Counted from the first letter of the stretch, positions 43,585-52,046 are shown. The stretch is DNA of 64,000 nt from an uncultured Carboxylicivirga sp. (GCA_947491945.1 CANLLN010000006.1:1-64000); one strand, 5' to 3'. Numbers and translations are program-made. Notes: a model not told the origin generated them from the letters alone.

Positions 43585-46380
43585 TTAGAAATTGTATTTT
43601 AATGATAAACTGAATGTTGCTCCCCGTTTATATTGACGAACTAAGTGGTCGTCATCCATATTTTTCTGTATGCGTTCAAAATATGGGTTGAGTATATTCT
43701 TTGCCGAGAAGTCAATTCCAAACTTGTTGAACTTTGTTTTCACAATAAAATCAACGGTGTTAACAGCCTGATCAATCTGATCCCCCATGTTTGAGTGTCC
43801 GATCGAATATAATCGCTCTGAGGTGTAGTTATAAACACCGGCAATACTGATGGTTTTATTGTTTTCGTCCCACCTTTTTTTATACCCCAATGTTAGGTTG
43901 GCCAAGAATGGGGCAGCACCCTGCAGCTCAGATGTTTCCTTGTTAAAATTAGCGTTAAAGTTATAGTTGGTTTCTTTTCTGATTTTATCGGTATTAATAT
44001 CTGTTTGAGATGTCATTACCGTTATATTACCTGAAGCATATACTTTTCTGATTTGATCATCTGTACTAAAGTTAAACAGATCTTTTTTGGCCGCTACCTC
44101 AACTCCATAAACATGCGCTGCATCGCCCGTGTTGGCGTTTACAAACTCATTAAATGTACCGGCAATAGTGAACTTATTGATGGGCTCGTTAATATACTTC
44201 CCAAAAACACTAGCACTTACTGCTTCTCCATTCTTGGGGAAGAATTCCCATTTTAAATCAGCGTTGTAAACTGTTGATGGTCTTAACCAAGGGTTGCCCC
44301 AGATAACGTCCGTTAACCCGGCAAAGGCAATAAACGGCATCTCTTGTAACTGAGGTAAGGTATAGGTTTGTGAAGCTGCAAAACGGAAGTTTGATTTTTG
44401 AGTAGCTGCATATTTCAATGATAAACTTGGTAGTACTTTAAATTGGTTAAAGTCAATCTTTTCTGTACGACCAGTGATATTTTGACGAGAACGTGTTTTC
44501 ATTTCCTGAAATACACGCTCGGCACGAATACCTGCTAGTACAAGGAGCTTAGGCGATACATTGTACTCATACATTAGAAAGCCGGCGTGAATATTCACTT
44601 TACCTTCATAACTCTCTCCATATTTCTGCTCTCCGTTTTCATCACCTGCTGTTGGTGTGTCAATTCGGAATAAGCGATCAATAAAGTTTTCTTCATTAAA
44701 GAAGTCATCCACCTTATCAATATCAACCATTGTACCTGCATGCAGCACCTGGTGGTTGAACTGATAGTTTTCAAAGTTTCTTACTTTTATCCGACCTGAA
44801 TAACCGGCAGTTACTTTGCTTCGGTAGTCAGCATCGTCAGTTAAGCCTTCACCAAATTGTTTAGAAATTGAAAAGTTAGCCGCAATTTCATTATCATCGA
44901 ACTCCTGTGCGTAGCGGTAGTTACGACCAACAGCCTCGGTATCCAACTCACCCATATTGGTGTCTTCGTAATAGAAAAGGTAGGTGTTCTCAATACGGTC
45001 GGGCACACTGTTCCAAACATAGTTGTAGGCTAGTCCCCAATTAAGTTGAGTAGCTTCAGTTAACTTGTGCTCGCCAAGCAGCTGATTCACTAATACAAAG
45101 TTTCTCTGAAAATCGCCACGACGCTTTAAACCAGGTGTTTTGGGGTCATCGTTTACATCACGAATATGACCAGCCATGGTTGTCAGCTCCTGCTTCGATG
45201 TGTTAAGCATCAAACTATTGAAATATATTTCCGTGTTAGGACGAGCGTAATTAAGATTAATCATCCCGCTTGTTTGAGTAGCATAATTGTATTCATCACC
45301 CCTCAGATCATCCCAGGCATTACCTCCTGCATTAACAACGCGCTCAAGCTTTTCAGTATGGCTACGGTCATTCTCAAATGAAAAGGTAAAAAAGGTATTT
45401 AGCTTTGATACTTCGTTTAGTTCAAATGACTTCCCACCTGAAACTCCCATGCCAAAGGCAGGTACAACATTACTTTCAACCGGATTCCATGAGTTTTCGA
45501 AACCATAGGCTTCTCTATTTTTGACCGCATCAATATCAGGTAATTTTGTAGTTGAAAAACCTGTTTTCCCCGGGCCATCGTTTAAGTAGAACTTATCTAA
45601 GTTGAATAAACTTGAGTTTTGAGATCCTTTAACGCTTAAAGTGAGGAATGAATCTCCCGTTAAGCGTTTAGATACAATATTAATATTAGCACCACCAAAG
45701 TCACCATATAAAGGTACTGAGTAGGTCTTTTCAATATTCATATAAGAAATTACATCTGTTGTAAACAACCCCAGGTCGATGTTTTTAAGTTCAGCATTAT
45801 TTGAGGGTAATGGAAGTCCATTATAAGTAGTTGTATTATATCGGTCTCCTAATCCACGAACATTCAACGACTGTGAGCCTTCCTGTTTTGCAATACCGGA
45901 AACTTTCGTTGCCGCAGAAGCCGCATCGCCAACCCCTTGTGCCGATAGCTGTGAGGCTCCGATGTATTCAACGGCCATGGCTGCCTGCCGCTGTTCCAGC
46001 ATTAAAAAATTTTCAGATTCCCGGTTGGCTTTGGCAACCACTTTTACTTCACTTAAATCAAGCTTTATCTCATCCATCGAGAAGTTAACGATCGTCTCTT
46101 TTCCTTCGCGCACTACTATCTGCTCTTTTACTTGGGGCTCGTAAGCAATATACTGACAGCGAAGTGTGTAGGTGCCAGGCTTCAGGGCGCTCAGGTTATA
46201 ATCCCCCATCACATCGGTGGTGATGCCGGTGGAGGTGCCATCAATTACTACAGCTGCACCAATAAGTTCCTTTCCTGTGTCACTATCGGTGATTTTCCCT
46301 TTTAACCTGCCTGTTTGTGCAAATCCTGTTGTCAGGCTGATCAGCCATGCAATCAAAATTCCAAATACTTGTCTTTTCAT
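43585..46380 (-). CDS. TonB-dependent outer-membrane receptor
   Basis: A 931-residue receptor: signal peptide about 1-21 (ending GFAQ), a carboxypeptidase-regulatory-like domain (about 24-110, GKITDSDTGKELIGAAVVIDG), a plug domain with LNVRGLGDRYNTTTYNGLPLP and a 22-strand-type barrel ending in the C-terminal aromatic ATFSLSLKYNF. It is not a classic SusC, as no SusD follows. It has its own -7 element with a TTAACA-type direct repeat upstream. The neighbouring phosphate transporter and two-component genes suggest a phosphorus-containing ligand, which is inference. Confidence 0.88.
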   Translation of the reverse strand: MKRQVFGILIAWLISLTTGFAQTGRLKGKITDSDTGKELIGAAVVIDGTSTGITTDVMGDYNLSALKPGTYTLRCQYIAYEPQVKEQIVVREGKETIVNFSMDEIKLDLSEVKVVAKANRESENFLMLEQRQAAMAVEYIGASQLSAQGVGDAASAATKVSGIAKQEGSQSLNVRGLGDRYNTTTYNGLPLPSNNAELKNIDLGLFTTDVISYMNIEKTYSVPLYGDFGGANINIVSKRLTGDSFLTLSVKGSQNSSLFNLDKFYLNDGPGKTGFSTTKLPDIDAVKNREAYGFENSWNPVESNVVPAFGMGVSGGKSFELNEVSKLNTFFTFSFENDRSHTEKLERVVNAGGNAWDDLRGDEYNYATQTSGMINLNYARPNTEIYFNSLMLNTSKQELTTMAGHIRDVNDDPKTPGLKRRGDFQRNFVLVNQLLGEHKLTEATQLNWGLAYNYVWNSVPDRIENTYLFYYEDTNMGELDTEAVGRNYRYAQEFDDNEIAANFSISKQFGEGLTDDADYRSKVTAGYSGRIKVRNFENYQFNHQVLHAGTMVDIDKVDDFFNEENFIDRLFRIDTPTAGDENGEQKYGESYEGKVNIHAGFLMYEYNVSPKLLVLAGIRAERVFQEMKTRSRQNITGRTEKIDFNQFKVLPSLSLKYAATQKSNFRFAASQTYTLPQLQEMPFIAFAGLTDVIWGNPWLRPSTVYNADLKWEFFPKNGEAVSASVFGKYINEPINKFTIAGTFNEFVNANTGDAAHVYGVEVAAKKDLFNFSTDDQIRKVYASGNITVMTSQTDINTDKIRKETNYNFNANFNKETSELQGAAPFLANLTLGYKKRWDENNKTISIAGVYNYTSERLYSIGHSNMGDQIDQAVNTVDFIVKTKFNKFGIDFSAKNILNPYFERIQKNMDDDHLVRQYKRGATFSLSLKYNF

Positions 46381-46411
46381 TTTCCTCGCAATAATTCAAT
46401 TCTTTCACGAG

Positions 46412-46419
46412 CAAAAGTA
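46412..46419 (-). promoter_or_regulatory. -7 element (TACTTTTG) of the TonB receptor operon
   Basis: Exact TAnnTTTG match on the minus strand, leader about 25 nt. Confidence 0.65.
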
Positions 46420-46461
46420 GGGCATTGATTAGGCGAAGCTGATAAGCGAAAGTGAACAAAA

Positions 46462-46478
46462 CATTAATAGTATGTTAT
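46462..46478 (-). promoter_or_regulatory. Candidate Pho-box-like direct repeat, TonB operon
   Basis: On the minus strand ATAACA-TACTA-TTAATG: two TTAACA-like hexamers 11 nt apart, ending about 42 nt upstream of the -7 element. The same layout occurs before the PiT and kinase genes. Imperfect, and found by eye. Confidence 0.35.
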
Positions 46479-46524
46479 GTGCTTTTGGCCAGTGTTAATT
46501 GATTATTAAGCGGATAAAAACGGG

Positions 46525-48381
46525 CTATTTTTTCGTGTAGGATTTTGAGAAATCGCGATGTGCCTTCATGAGGTTGACAGAATGCAGAAGCAAATTTTTT
46601 GTTTCGCTCAGTACATCCATAAATACAATAGTCATGCGCGTGCGGCCGTTTCCTTTTTGAATGCGCTTAATTTGATTGCGTCGTATCGTATCCAAAAAGG
46701 TGATTAAAAAATTATACTTACTACTTATTTCGTTGAGGTGGTCAAATTTTTGCTCTTTTTTGATGTGAATCAGGTGGTTGAAGTAAGCGGATACTTCATC
46801 GAGCAATTCCTGAAGATCATTGCGCTGAGCCTCTGTCATGCCTTTGTGTTGGTTTTCAATATGTGAAAACAGAATCTGTGAAATATTGGTCAGGCTACTA
46901 ACCAGTTCGGTGAGGTAATCATAAGCTTGCGCGAAGTATTGGCCTGAGTCGACATTTTCTTCAGCGATGTGGGCATAGGCATAAAAAAACTTCGATTTGC
47001 TGTTGCGTGTATATTTATTCAGTAGAAGTGCCTTATGATGTGCCTCATATAGCTGGCGCACATCTTCATCAATAAAGCCCTGTAGGCTGAGATAAAAAAC
47101 CTTGGAGGCTTCCTGCAAGTGCTGCCGTATTTGGTCACCCCCTTCTTCTGCCAGGTGTTCCAGGTTGTTATCGATCCCCTCCTCAAGCTCTTCCTTAAGA
47201 TGTTGCTTTTCTTCTTGTTTCCTCCGGTGATATCTGCTGCTAATAATCAGCCATGTAATGGCCACTGCTGCAAGAGCGAGGGCGGCTATCCACTGACCAT
47301 GCCATATAATATAGGTAAAGATGAATGTTCCAATAAAGGCCAGGCTGGCCGTAAAAAACCAGCCGCTTAGAATAGATAGGACTCCTGATACGCGATAAAC
47401 GGCACTTTCGCGTCCCCAGGCCTGATCGGCCAATGAGGTGCCCATGGCTACCATAAAAACGATAAAAGTAGTGGAAAGCGGAAATTGGAGATAGGTGCCC
47501 ATGGAAATGAGAACGCTGGCAACCACCAAGTTGACCGCTGCTCTTACGGTATCGAAGTATATGATGCCGTCAATGCCTTGATGCTCCATTTGTTCAGCTT
47601 TGCGATAGCGTGATTCAATAAGGCTAGCCAAACGCTTGGGTAAAGCACCCATTATAAAGGTGTGCGCATGAAGGGCGTTGCGCACAATAATTCTGGATAG
47701 ATGGGAGGGTTCAAAGCGCTCGAAGCCGCTGGATTGGCGTCCCAGGAATACTTCTGTTTCAGTAACACTTCGGGCTTTACGTGACGTAAATAGAGTGATA
47801 ATCATAATTACAGCCGCCAGGGTAAAAAGAAGCATGTAGGTATAGTCGTTAAAGAGGTCTTTGCGAACCACTTCATCACTAATAAAAGCCATTGAATATT
47901 GCGCAGGAATAGATTGGCCGGAAGCCAGAAAAGCTCTAAAGCTTTCAAAGGCCGATAAAGGAATGCCAATGAAGTTTACTAAATCGTTGGCTGCAAAGGA
48001 AAGAGCCAGTGCAAAAGTGCCGAACAGCACTATTATCCTTGGTATATTCAAATTAAAGGATAGGCCAAAGAACAGGAATATGAAGGTGGATCCGGCAAAA
48101 ATGCCCAATAGTATCTCATGCTGATAGATCATGATGGCTTCAAACCACTGGTGGCCGTCAAATAGGCTCGACTGACTTAGAGATTTTTTAAAAATCATAA
48201 AAACCATAGTGCTAATAGCCAGTCCGCCCACCACAGCAAATAAATATTTGAGTCGGTTTGTGTAATTAAAACTAAAAATCAGGCGGGTAACAAATTGAAC
48301 GACCATGCCTGCGACAAATGCCAGGAAAATTGACAGCAGAATGCCCGCTAGAATAATAAAGGCCTTGTCGGTGTTAACCAA
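46525..48381 (-). CDS. PiT inorganic phosphate transporter, C-terminal part with PhoU-like domain (frameshifted gene)
   Basis: This 618-residue ORF is the second part of a PiT phosphate:cation symporter. It has the remaining membrane helices, the second repeat of the PiT signature (SFAANDLVNFIGIPLSAFES) and the FPLSTT segment, then a cytoplasmic helical PhoU-like tail (about 395-618). The first part (VSNDAVNF and GFPTSTT) is in the preceding ORF in another frame. The homology continues in frame upstream as SLELAQLVNTDKAF without a start codon until TTG 48,381, so one base was probably lost near 48,396-48,402, or the assembly has an error. Confidence 0.8.
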   Translation of the reverse strand: MVNTDKAFIILAGILLSIFLAFVAGMVVQFVTRLIFSFNYTNRLKYLFAVVGGLAISTMVFMIFKKSLSQSSLFDGHQWFEAIMIYQHEILLGIFAGSTFIFLFFGLSFNLNIPRIIVLFGTFALALSFAANDLVNFIGIPLSAFESFRAFLASGQSIPAQYSMAFISDEVVRKDLFNDYTYMLLFTLAAVIMIITLFTSRKARSVTETEVFLGRQSSGFERFEPSHLSRIIVRNALHAHTFIMGALPKRLASLIESRYRKAEQMEHQGIDGIIYFDTVRAAVNLVVASVLISMGTYLQFPLSTTFIVFMVAMGTSLADQAWGRESAVYRVSGVLSILSGWFFTASLAFIGTFIFTYIIWHGQWIAALALAAVAITWLIISSRYHRRKQEEKQHLKEELEEGIDNNLEHLAEEGGDQIRQHLQEASKVFYLSLQGFIDEDVRQLYEAHHKALLLNKYTRNSKSKFFYAYAHIAEENVDSGQYFAQAYDYLTELVSSLTNISQILFSHIENQHKGMTEAQRNDLQELLDEVSAYFNHLIHIKKEQKFDHLNEISSKYNFLITFLDTIRRNQIKRIQKGNGRTRMTIVFMDVLSETKNLLLHSVNLMKAHRDFSKSYTKK

Positions 48382-48386
48382 CTGAG

Positions 48387-48803
48387 CTAACTCAAGACTT
48401 GGATATTATCAGTTTTGCTTTTTATAAACGAGAGGGCCGTGGCTCCACCCAATAGCTCAAAAACAACAGCAATTGTTGTGGAGGTGGGGAAACCAAGGGT
48501 GTTAAATCCGTCTATAAGAATGATATCCAATATCATAACGGCAGTAAACACTACCATGAGTTCGACGAAATTAAAGCTTGAAGGATAGATAACACCTTTG
48601 CGCGCTACTTCCATCATGTTGGCAGAAAGCAGGGAGCCAAACAACAGACCAATGGCGGCAATCCAATATATCAGCTGTCGCTTAGCCGCCCGTGATCCAA
48701 GTGCCGCATTTAAAAAATTAACTGCGTCGTTAGATACGCCGACTACCACGTCGATAATGGCAAGCAAGCTTAGGAGAACGACTGCGATCCAGATAAAAGT
48801 CAT
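48387..48803 (-). CDS. PiT inorganic phosphate transporter, N-terminal part (frameshifted gene)
   Basis: This 138-residue ORF has the first PiT signature VVVGVSNDAVNFLNAALGS, three to four membrane helices and GFPTSTTIAVVFELLGG, then runs out of frame and stops at TAG 48,387. The next ORF continues the homology in the -1 frame; together they would make one PiT protein of normal Bacteroidota length (about 750 residues). The start ATG 48,803 is chosen because the -7 element TATCTTTG (48,824-48,831) lies downstream of the alternative ATG 48,839. If really split, the transporter is inactive or assembled from two chains. Confidence 0.78.
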   Translation of the reverse strand: MTFIWIAVVLLSLLAIIDVVVGVSNDAVNFLNAALGSRAAKRQLIYWIAAIGLLFGSLLSANMMEVARKGVIYPSSFNFVELMVVFTAVMILDIILIDGFNTLGFPTSTTIAVVFELLGGATALSFIKSKTDNIQVLS

Positions 48804-48823
48804 AAGGCAATCGAAATTTAGTG

Positions 48824-48831
48824 CAAAGATA
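48824..48831 (-). promoter_or_regulatory. -7 element (TATCTTTG) of the PiT gene
   Basis: Exact TAnnTTTG match on the minus strand, leader about 14 nt to ATG 48,803. Confidence 0.65.
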
Positions 48832-48862
48832 GGTTGCATGGAGTTAGTGTTGATGTTGTCAA

Positions 48863-48879
48863 TGTTAAGTTTGTGTTAT
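48863..48879 (-). promoter_or_regulatory. Candidate Pho-box-like direct repeat, PiT gene
   Basis: On the minus strand ATAACA-CAAAC-TTAACA: two hexamers 11 nt apart, about 31 nt upstream of the -7 element. It is the best of the three matches to the TTAACA-N5-TTAACA layout known for PhoP of Gram-positive bacteria. Confidence 0.4.
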
Positions 48880-48941
48880 TTTCTACATAGTCTTGAAGGT
48901 AGAAAATGCAGGTAATCGCAGGCTGGTAAAGAAATAGGCTC

Positions 48942-48958
48942 TTAATATTTTTTTAACA
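48942..48958 (+). promoter_or_regulatory. Candidate Pho-box-like direct repeat, histidine kinase gene
   Basis: TTAATA-TTTTT-TTAACA on the plus strand, two hexamers 11 nt apart, about 45 nt upstream of the kinase -7 element. This would make the two-component system autoregulated. Confidence 0.35.
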
Positions 48959-49003
48959 TGGGCAGAACGGTTTATGGCTTGAGAGATACGCTTATAAATC
49001 TGT

Positions 49004-49011
49004 TAACTTTG
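49004..49011 (+). promoter_or_regulatory. -7 element (TAACTTTG) of the histidine kinase-response regulator operon
   Basis: Exact TAnnTTTG match, with a TTG at 48,979-48,981 spaced 22 nt upstream as a -33 element. The leader is about 20-25 nt. Confidence 0.65.
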
Positions 49012-49039
49012 CCCATATACGATCAATTACTATTGTGTT

Positions 49040-50080
49040 ATGAAATCTCTCGAACCGCAGAAAATCGCTGGTTTTGTGTCCATTGGTTTTCTAGTAATGG
49101 CTTTTATTTTTTTCGGGGTGAATTATTATAGTCCTAATCTGTATTATTCCTTGGTCATTTCGGTGCCGGTTTTCTTTGCCATCGCTTTTGCATTTGTTAA
49201 TTTCCTGATTAATACCTTTATCTATTCCAAGATTAAAACCTTATATCAAAAAGTGTACAGTCATGATAAGGTTTCGTTAGCTTCGAATAATCAGACTGAT
49301 AGCGATGATATCTTGTCAACTGTTAACAAGGAAGTGGTAAGTTGGATGCAGGACAGAACTCAGGAGATACAGCAGTTGAAGAAGATGGAGAAGTATCGTA
49401 AAGAGTTTTTGGGTAATGTATCGCATGAACTTAAAACACCTGTTTTTAATATACAAGGGTATATCCTAACCCTGTTAGATGGCGGTATTGACGACCCTAA
49501 TATCAACAAGCGTTTTCTTACACGTACGGAGAAGAGTATTGATCGCATGATTTCCATTATTGAAGATCTGGAGGCCATATCGAAACTCGAGACCGGGGAA
49601 TTGAAATTAAGTACTGAGCGTTTTAATTTGATGCAATTAATCGATGAAGTGTTTGAGATGCACGATATGAGAGCCCAGGAAAAGAAAATTAAGCTATTGC
49701 AGGGTAAGGGTGTTGCTTCGCCTTTATATGTGATGGCTGATAAGCAGCGTATTTTTCAGGTTATGAGTAATTTGGTGGTTAACTCCATTAATTATGGAAA
49801 AAAGGGAGGCAGTACCACTGTTAGCGTCTTTAATATGGATAACCGGGTTTTGGTGGAGGTTGAGGACACCGGTATTGGGATAGCAGAAGAAAATTTGCCG
49901 CGTGTCTTTGAGCGTTTTTACAGGGTTGATAAGAGCAGAAGTCGCGAGCAGGGCGGAACGGGTTTAGGCCTGGCCATTGTTAAGCACCTTATCGAAGCTC
50001 ATGGGCAGCGCATTAATGTGCGCAGTGTTTGCGGGCAGGGTTCAGTTTTTGCTTTCACACTTGAAAAAGCTGCAGAGTGA
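49040..50080 (+). CDS. Sensor histidine kinase, PhoR-like
   Basis: A 346-residue kinase. Two membrane helices (about 9-29 and 36-62) are separated by only about 6 residues, so there is essentially no extracytoplasmic sensor. A coiled-coil linker leads to the HisKA domain (VSHELKTPVFNIQGY, His128) and the HATPase domain with N (MSNLVVNSINYG), G1 (VEDTGIGI), F (FERFYRVD) and G2 (GGTGLGLAIVK) boxes. A kinase of this shape may take its signal from a membrane partner; the adjacent PiT/PhoU-like transporter suggests phosphate. The cognate regulator follows after 68 bp. Confidence 0.88.
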   Translation: MKSLEPQKIAGFVSIGFLVMAFIFFGVNYYSPNLYYSLVISVPVFFAIAFAFVNFLINTFIYSKIKTLYQKVYSHDKVSLASNNQTDSDDILSTVNKEVVSWMQDRTQEIQQLKKMEKYRKEFLGNVSHELKTPVFNIQGYILTLLDGGIDDPNINKRFLTRTEKSIDRMISIIEDLEAISKLETGELKLSTERFNLMQLIDEVFEMHDMRAQEKKIKLLQGKGVASPLYVMADKQRIFQVMSNLVVNSINYGKKGGSTTVSVFNMDNRVLVEVEDTGIGIAEENLPRVFERFYRVDKSRSREQGGTGLGLAIVKHLIEAHGQRINVRSVCGQGSVFAFTLEKAAE

Positions 50081-50148
50081 AATTTTATGTAGCCTCAATG
50101 TTTTTTATATTACTATTTGAATCTATTTTTTCTTATTAAGTTAGCATT

Positions 50149-50847
50149 ATGGATGTGGAAAATTACAAAGTGCTCCTCGTGGATGATGAGCCCGATATAT
50201 TAGAGTTTATAAGTTATAATATGCGTAAAGAGGGCTTCAATGTGCTTACCGCGAATAATGGGCAGGAGGCTATTGAGCTTGCTAAGACTGAGAAGCCCGA
50301 ACTCATTGTTTTGGATGTGATGATGCCCGAGATGGATGGCATAGAAACCTGCGAGGAACTGAAAAAATTTCCCGATTTGCAGAATACGATAATCGCTTTT
50401 CTGACGGCCCGTGGTGAGGATTACTCGCAAATTGCTGGATTTGATGCCGGTGCTGATGATTATATTACTAAGCCGATTAAACCGAAGGTATTTATTTCGC
50501 GGGTAAAGGCTTTGCTCAAAAGGTATCGATCAGAAGAAGTTTCGACCTTAGATGATCAGCCGGATACTGTCAATATCGGCAACCTGGTGATCGACCGTGA
50601 ACGCTATTTAGTTATTAATTCGGGCAGCGAATTGGTATTGCCTAAAAAGGAATTTGAGTTGCTTTTATTGCTGGCATCAAAACCGCACAAAGTTTTTACC
50701 CGCGAGCAGATATATAATGAAGTGTGGGGTGAAAATATTATTGTAGGTGACCGTACCATCGATGTGCACATTCGCAAATTGCGCGAGAAGCTTGGTTCTG
50801 AGTATATTAAAACGATTAAAGGGGTGGGTTATAAGTTCGTGGTTTAA
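50149..50847 (+). CDS. OmpR/PhoB-family response regulator
   Basis: A 232-residue DNA-binding regulator: receiver domain with acidic pocket VDDE (Asp12-Asp13), phospho-acceptor Asp56 in VLDVMMPEMDG, and Lys in the DDYITKPIKPK loop; then a C-terminal winged helix (about 135-232) with RTIDVHIRKLREKLG as recognition helix and the ending IKGVGYKFV. OmpR/PhoB regulators bind direct repeats 10-11 nt apart, in keeping with the repeats upstream of this operon, the PiT gene and the TonB receptor. Confidence 0.9.
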   Translation: MDVENYKVLLVDDEPDILEFISYNMRKEGFNVLTANNGQEAIELAKTEKPELIVLDVMMPEMDGIETCEELKKFPDLQNTIIAFLTARGEDYSQIAGFDAGADDYITKPIKPKVFISRVKALLKRYRSEEVSTLDDQPDTVNIGNLVIDRERYLVINSGSELVLPKKEFELLLLLASKPHKVFTREQIYNEVWGENIIVGDRTIDVHIRKLREKLGSEYIKTIKGVGYKFVV

Positions 50848-50961
50848 TCGCAAAACAATATAGTTGTTATAAATATTGTATAGCCTTAGCAAATTACTTA
50901 CTTTTATCCTTGTTTAATTTATGCCTAAATGTTAGTGGGCTTATCAAGCAAATTTAGTTCT

Positions 50962-51390
50962 ATGAGGAAACTAATAACATTTTTTGCCATCACTGCACTG
51001 TTGGTAGGAGCAGGATGTAAAGACAAAGATGCCAAGGTACCACAGAAACCGGTTAAAAAAGCCGTTGTCCAGAAAAAGGTGGAAGTAAAAGATACCCTTG
51101 TGCAGGAGCCCATTGTTGAGGAGGTGATCCCTGAACCGCCTAAGCCAGCCAATAAATACTTCCTAATTGCGGGTAGTTTTTCAAAGCGTCACAATGCGGA
51201 TGTATTCATGGAAAAGTTGATAAACGATGGGTATAATGCCGAAATAATTGAGCGACGCAATGGTCCGAATGAGGAGTTTTTTAAGGTGTCGTATAAGGCT
51301 TTTCATGATAAGACAGAAGCGCTGGCCGAACTTCAAATTGCCCGCAATACCGCCGGCAGTGAGAATGTATGGCTGTTGATAAAAAAGTAA
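50962..51390 (+). CDS. SPOR-domain lipoprotein
   Basis: A 142-residue lipoprotein: start MRKLITFFAITALLVGAGC with lipobox VGAGC (an upstream ATG at 50,929 would precede the signal peptide). A charged, Val/Pro/Lys/Glu-rich linker (about 20-65) is followed by a C-terminal SPOR domain (YFLIAGSFSKRHNADVFMEKL to ENVWLLIKK), which in this family binds denuded peptidoglycan at division sites. It is followed by a strong bidirectional terminator. Confidence 0.85.
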   Translation: MRKLITFFAITALLVGAGCKDKDAKVPQKPVKKAVVQKKVEVKDTLVQEPIVEEVIPEPPKPANKYFLIAGSFSKRHNADVFMEKLINDGYNAEIIERRNGPNEEFFKVSYKAFHDKTEALAELQIARNTAGSENVWLLIKK

Positions 51391-51420
51391 TCGGGAATAC
51401 AGAATAAAAATTGGGAATTA

Positions 51421-51453
51421 AAAAAAGCTTGCCAGTGTGGCAAGCTTTTTTTT
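51421..51453. terminator. Bidirectional terminator between the SPOR gene and purE
   Basis: Perfect 14-bp stem AAAAAAGCTTGCCA (51,421-51,434) / TGGCAAGCTTTTTT (51,438-51,451), 3-nt loop, with A- and T-runs on both sides. Confidence 0.92.
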
Positions 51454-51473
51454 AATTGGTAACTAATGCAATA

Positions 51474-51980
51474 TTAGTTTGTTTTGTAGGCATATTTAAC
51501 TGTTTTAAGCTCTTCGTTGGCTTTAACAATTTTATCCTTCAGGCTTTCTTTAAAATCAGCGAGTTGTTGCGATAAGGCGGCGTCGCCGGTAGCAATCATT
51601 TGAACGGCTAGTATACCTGCGTTTTGGGCGCCATTGATTCCTACGGTGGCCACCGGAATGCCCGGAGGCATCTGTGCGATAGACAAGAGGGCATCCATGC
51701 CATCAAGGCTGGCGTTAATGGGCACACCAATCACCGGTATCTTTACCATCGAGGCTATTACGCCCGGCAAGTGAGCAGCCATACCGGCCGCTGCGATAAT
51801 CACTTTTATGCCACGCTGTTCAGCGTTTTTGGCAAACTCTTCTACTTGAGCTGGTGTGCGGTGAGCCGAGAGTGCATTAATCTCAAATGGCACTTTCAGG
51901 TCATTTAAAAAATCAGCGGCTTTCTTCATCACCGGAAGATCCGATGTGCTACCCATGATAATACTGACTTGTGGTTGCAT
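51474..51980 (-). CDS. purE: 5-(carboxyamino)imidazole ribonucleotide mutase
   Basis: It converts N5-CAIR to CAIR in purine synthesis. The 168-residue protein has the signature IIMGSTSDLPVM, the SAHRTP loop (catalytic His) and AAGMAAHLPGVIAS. It is normal class I PurE length. No purK is adjacent. It has its own promoter and a shared terminator. Confidence 0.94.
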   Translation of the reverse strand: MQPQVSIIMGSTSDLPVMKKAADFLNDLKVPFEINALSAHRTPAQVEEFAKNAEQRGIKVIIAAAGMAAHLPGVIASMVKIPVIGVPINASLDGMDALLSIAQMPPGIPVATVGINGAQNAGILAVQMIATGDAALSQQLADFKESLKDKIVKANEELKTVKYAYKTN

Positions 51981-52046
51981 AATTAATCGATATATGGTTT
52001 TTAATAATTCTTTGTGAGTAACTTTCGATGATCTTTTTTTCAGTCA

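Noticed and set aside
48381-48410. Programmed -1 frameshift in the PiT gene
   Set aside because: Both frames are open together only for a few codons and no slippery heptamer of the X-XXY-YYZ type is present there; mutation or assembly error is more likely.
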